Assembly: GCA_002909145.1 (NCBI GenBank)
Contig: PNQY01000032.1
Coordinates: forward strand, 1-43,503
Direction: 5' to 3'
Length of the DNA stretch: 43,503 nt
From: Candidatus Thioglobus perditus
GTDB lineage: Bacteria; Pseudomonadota; Gammaproteobacteria; PS1; Pseudothioglobaceae
This document shows, piece by piece, positions 41,186 to 43,503 of the stretch. The first letter of the stretch is position 1; each line of letters opens with the position of its first letter. A model generated the notes under the pieces. It saw only the letters and a list, made by a program, of their open reading frames with translations, did no database searches and had not been told where the DNA came from. The position numbers were made by a program, and so were the translations under genes.

Positions 41186-42133
41186 TCAGGGTTTTCGGGT
41201 AGCTCCGTCCCCGGATGTTGTAATATGTGACCACAACGCCTCAATCAGCACTGCGCCACAGATCACCACGATAGCGGCAGCCTGAAGGCTGGTCATCGGC
41301 TGAGAGAGGATGACGATGGCAAGGGCAGCCGCAATCACGGGCTTAAGGAAAAACAGATATGAGCCGCGGGTAATGTCTGGTACCGCGGCTAGACCACCGA
41401 TCCAGAGCCACTGTGTCAGAGTGGTATTCCACAAGGCAATGGTGATTAGAGACCACGTCTCTTTTTGTGAACGATCGAGAAGAGTCAGAGGGTTCACCCA
41501 TATGCCCCATACTCCACCGACTATCAGCCACAAACCCACGGCACCAATGAACATAGTGATGGCAGTAATACGCAAAGCACCATACTCCTGGATCAGTGGC
41601 CGCGCTGATACAGCGTAGGTCGAGGCCATCGCGGCGCACAGCAGAGCCAGAACAACGCCTGGCAGACTGCCAGCCCCGCCGCCAGCAAGATCAGTCAGTG
41701 CGCCATCAGTCACCAGCAGCGCCACTCCCAATATCGCGGCTACCCCAGTAACCCATTTGGCTACGGTTATGCGTACCCGGTTGATGACGAGATTAGCCAG
41801 ACCAACGAAAATCGGAATGGTGGTAGTTACCGTAGCCACTTGAATGACAGAAGCGAAATCGAGTGCCCAGTGAAACGCCAGATAGGCTATGCTGACGCCA
41901 AAAAACGACAGTATCGTCAGACGCAGACCGTGTTTGCGTAGTGGCTCCAGCAGGTTGCGTGCCGTAGGTGTCATTAGCGCCAACAGTACCAGTCCGCTAC
42001 CGCCAAGCAAAAACCGCCACACCGATACCTCAGGCCCGGAAACTCCAGACAGGACTGCCACAAACTCACTAGATGCGTGCCCGCAGACACCTAGGAATAC
42101 GGCACCATAGGCAAACCATGGTCGTTGCCACAT
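41186..42133 (-). CDS. EamA/DMT-family membrane transporter, GC-rich
   Basis: Members of this family export or import metabolites such as amino acids and nucleosides. The 315-residue protein has about ten hydrophobic helices in two homologous halves (about residues 5-145 and 165-305). The EamA pattern WALDFASVIQVATVTTTIPIF is in the first half and GSYLFFLKPVIAAALAIVI in the second. The substrate cannot be told. Base composition is strikingly unlike the rest of the window (39 of 60 bases G or C in 41641-41700 against 14 of 60 in 40741-40800). It starts 2 bases after the hydrolase gene. Confidence 0.88.
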   Translation of the reverse strand: MWQRPWFAYGAVFLGVCGHASSEFVAVLSGVSGPEVSVWRFLLGGSGLVLLALMTPTARNLLEPLRKHGLRLTILSFFGVSIAYLAFHWALDFASVIQVATVTTTIPIFVGLANLVINRVRITVAKWVTGVAAILGVALLVTDGALTDLAGGGAGSLPGVVLALLCAAMASTYAVSARPLIQEYGALRITAITMFIGAVGLWLIVGGVWGIWVNPLTLLDRSQKETWSLITIALWNTTLTQWLWIGGLAAVPDITRGSYLFFLKPVIAAALAIVILSQPMTSLQAAAIVVICGAVLIEALWSHITTSGDGATRKP

Positions 42134-42135
42134 GG

Positions 42136-42942
42136 TTAAATCACCCCAGCGAAGTTTACCAGTGCGTGCGCGAGCGCCTGTGGTTTTTCCAGAGGTAGCA
42201 GGTGACCCGCATCTTCCCAGTCGAGTCTAGTCACCTTGGGCAGGCGGGCGCACAACTGCGCCACTACCTGGGCATCAAAAAATACCCGATCCTGCAAGCC
42301 ACACACGACCAGGGTCGGCAACTCCAACTGTTCCCATGGTAAATCCCAGTCGGTCTCTACGGCCGCTGTCATCAGCCTGCTGTGGCCATGTGTCGACGAC
42401 AAGCCTTGGTAAGGGGCAGTCGCCAGAAAATCAGCATGATTGTCTTCCTGAAACGACTCACCGGTCAGAAAAGGCAGGTACAAATCGGCCAGCAGGCGGG
42501 TGCCACCCATATTAATCACACGGGCTAGCGCCTGGTTAATCCAGTGCAATCGTGGCCCGATTTGGCGCAGAGTATTAAGCAGTACCAGACCCTCGGCTGG
42601 AACACCGGCAAGAATTGCTCGCGCTGCGAATAGGCCACCGATAGATAATCCGCATAGAATTGGCCGTGGTGGGGCAAGTTCGGTGATTAGCCTATTCAGG
42701 TCTGCAACAATCAATTTCTGGTCTAGTTTGCGGTGGGCCGCAGCGGGACTCTGTTCTTGACCACGCAGGTTGTAGCGCAGACTTCCAAAGCCTGCCTGCT
42801 GGCAGCCGTTTTCAATCACCCCCGCCCAAGCGTCGAGGTGGCCGGTAAGAGCGTTGACGTAGATAATAGTTGGCCTGCCTTCAGCAGGTGGCTGGTATTC
42901 GTAATGTAGGCCGTCATCTGGACCGAGGGCTAGTAGTGACAT
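42136..42942 (-). CDS. Alpha/beta hydrolase, GC-rich
   Basis: This is a soluble alpha/beta-hydrolase-fold protein of unknown substrate. The 268-residue product has the oxyanion region IIYVNALTGHLDAW, the nucleophile elbow CGLSIGGLFAA, the acid in VCGLQDRVFFD and the histidine in EDAGHLLPLEKP. All triad residues are present. The order resembles 3-oxoadipate enol-lactonase and similar esterases, but that is not decisive. AGGAG lies 8 bases before the chosen ATG; a GTG one codon upstream is possible. It pairs with the EamA gene in a small operon of high GC. Confidence 0.88.
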   Translation of the reverse strand: MSLLALGPDDGLHYEYQPPAEGRPTIIYVNALTGHLDAWAGVIENGCQQAGFGSLRYNLRGQEQSPAAAHRKLDQKLIVADLNRLITELAPPRPILCGLSIGGLFAARAILAGVPAEGLVLLNTLRQIGPRLHWINQALARVINMGGTRLLADLYLPFLTGESFQEDNHADFLATAPYQGLSSTHGHSRLMTAAVETDWDLPWEQLELPTLVVCGLQDRVFFDAQVVAQLCARLPKVTRLDWEDAGHLLPLEKPQALAHALVNFAGVI

Positions 42943-42963
42943 CACCAGATCTCCTAAGTGTAT

Positions 42964-43009
42964 TTGTGTACTAGTGCATTTTCAAATTGTGTACTAGATT
43001 GTGTACTAG
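42964..43009. repeat. Three copies of an 11-bp direct repeat upstream of the hydrolase operon
   Basis: TTGTGTACTAG occurs at 42964-42974, 42987-42997 and 42999-43009. The copies lie 22 to 67 bases upstream of the hydrolase start codon. A TATAAT hexamer on the minus strand at 43037-43042 could serve as -10 box for a transcript that includes them, but it lacks a good -35. Tandem operators are the likeliest explanation. Confidence 0.65.
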
Positions 43010-43103
43010 TTGGTGTGAGATTAAAAGGTTTATTTGATTATATATGAGACATCTTGAGAAATGGATAAACTTTAAAAAGTATCCGTATTAAGGGGTTTAG
43101 GCG

Positions 43104-43128
43104 AAAAAAAGACCTCCTAAGAAGTCTT
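43104..43128 (-). terminator. Intrinsic terminator after the FISUMP gene
   Basis: On the minus strand AAGACTTC and GAGGTCTT (one mismatch) flank a TTAG loop and run into seven T residues, about 32 bases after the stop codon. Confidence 0.75.
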
Positions 43129-43159
43129 GATTTTTATTATTTGGTGCCAAAGTGTCGAA

Positions 43160-43503
43160 TTAATTATTCTTTAGGCAGCGAACACTAATGCCGTAATCCT
43201 TATCGAAGGTATGGTCTTTGTACACCTTGACGTTATTATCGTACAGGACGCGTCTGGAGGCATTATCACCTGAATTCTTACTACTCCACAAGTACGTGAG
43301 GAAACCACGATCTCTGAAACTACCATCATCGGTGTAGCGGTAGTAGCCCGCTAACTTAGCCTCGAAGCCACTAGAGCCACCTTCTTTCAGTTTTGTACCC
43401 TCATCAGTACCACGCCAACCCGTTGCATCTGATTGTCCAGTGCCCGTACCTGAATCCATACCTAGATATTCTTCTAAAATCATCCAATCAGCATCAGATG
43501 GCA
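43160..43503 (-). CDS. FISUMP-domain protein, C-terminal end only
   Basis: The last 114 codons of a larger protein are present; the frame is open to the window edge, where it reads PSDADWMILEEYLGMD. This pattern, followed by GWRGTDEGTKLKEGG, GFEAKLAGYYRYTDDGSF, YLWSSK and the terminal YGISVRCLKNN, is the Fibrobacter succinogenes major paralogous (FISUMP) domain. The domain is found on secreted and surface proteins; its biochemical role is not established. The N-terminus and any signal peptide lie outside the window. Confidence 0.85.
   Translation of the reverse strand, partial: PSDADWMILEEYLGMDSGTGTGQSDATGWRGTDEGTKLKEGGSSGFEAKLAGYYRYTDDGSFRDRGFLTYLWSSKNSGDNASRRVLYDNNVKVYKDHTFDKDYGISVRCLKNN

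Noticed and set aside
41310-42110. Open frames on the plus strand within the GC-rich transporter gene
   Set aside because: High GC lowers stop frequency; the minus-strand EamA protein explains the sequence.
42957-42985. TTGAAA-N17-TACACT as promoter of the hydrolase operon
   Set aside because: The predicted start would lie after the AGGAG ribosome site, leaving it out of the transcript.
42964-43009. CRISPR-like array
   Set aside because: Units are only 11 bases, spacers are 12 and 1 bases, and there are no cas genes.

Overview
The window looks like chromosome of an AT-rich marine gammaproteobacterium. The gene content (DctBD/TRAP, Tat, NasT-type ANTAR regulator, two glnK-amtB pairs, dapA-bamC, a ccmF-ccmI pair, the mraZ-rsmH-ftsL-ftsI start of dcw) and the protein flavour fit the SUP05/Thioglobus clade of sulfur oxidisers. 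That placement is inference from gene content and composition, not a database match. Most of the window is densely packed with short or overlapping gene junctions. The last 2.5 kb differ sharply in base composition.

Layout. 1-500: the 5' end of tuf behind a Tyr-Gly-Thr tRNA cluster with a clear sigma70 promoter (minus strand). 536-6634: a minus-strand operon reading from a strong promoter through a TPR-like protein, sdhC, sdhA, sdhB, mdh and a short malic enzyme. 6712-12984 (plus): a DctB-like sensor kinase, a DctD-like regulator with a decayed AAA+ domain, and the DctPQM TRAP transporter. Together these two blocks form a C4-dicarboxylate uptake and oxidation island. Two matching 18-bp palindromes lie before the kinase gene and before dctP, and are likely regulator sites. 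13000-16827: MraZ-box region, an unannotated 25-codon membrane-peptide gene, then mraZ-rsmH-ftsL-ftsI joined by ATGA overlaps. 16829-23035: dnaG, an LpxL-like acyltransferase missing its catalytic acid, rpsO, prfB without the programmed frameshift, glutathione reductase and a secreted SNase-type nuclease. 23092-25236: hisI-hisE-tatA-tatB-tatC.

25233-35134 is the most interesting region. A NasT-type ANTAR RNA-binding regulator (25233-25817) sits near two separate glnK-amtB operons. Both operons have a leader with two adjacent hairpins whose six-base loops carry A at position 1 and G at position 4, the known ANTAR recognition signature. In the first leader the second hairpin overlaps the 5' arm of a strong intrinsic terminator, the classic antitermination layout. 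The two leaders differ in sequence but share this architecture, so I infer that one ANTAR protein controls both ammonium-uptake operons. Between them lie a PDC/Cache-type sensor protein, ligA, bamC and dapA.

35138-40864: trmD, dapE, ccmI, ccmF and serB, all on the minus strand. 40865-43503: after a 321-bp non-coding stretch, two GC-rich genes (EamA transporter and alpha/beta hydrolase) appear, preceded by three copies of an 11-bp repeat, then the end of a FISUMP-type surface protein. This tail looks horizontally acquired.
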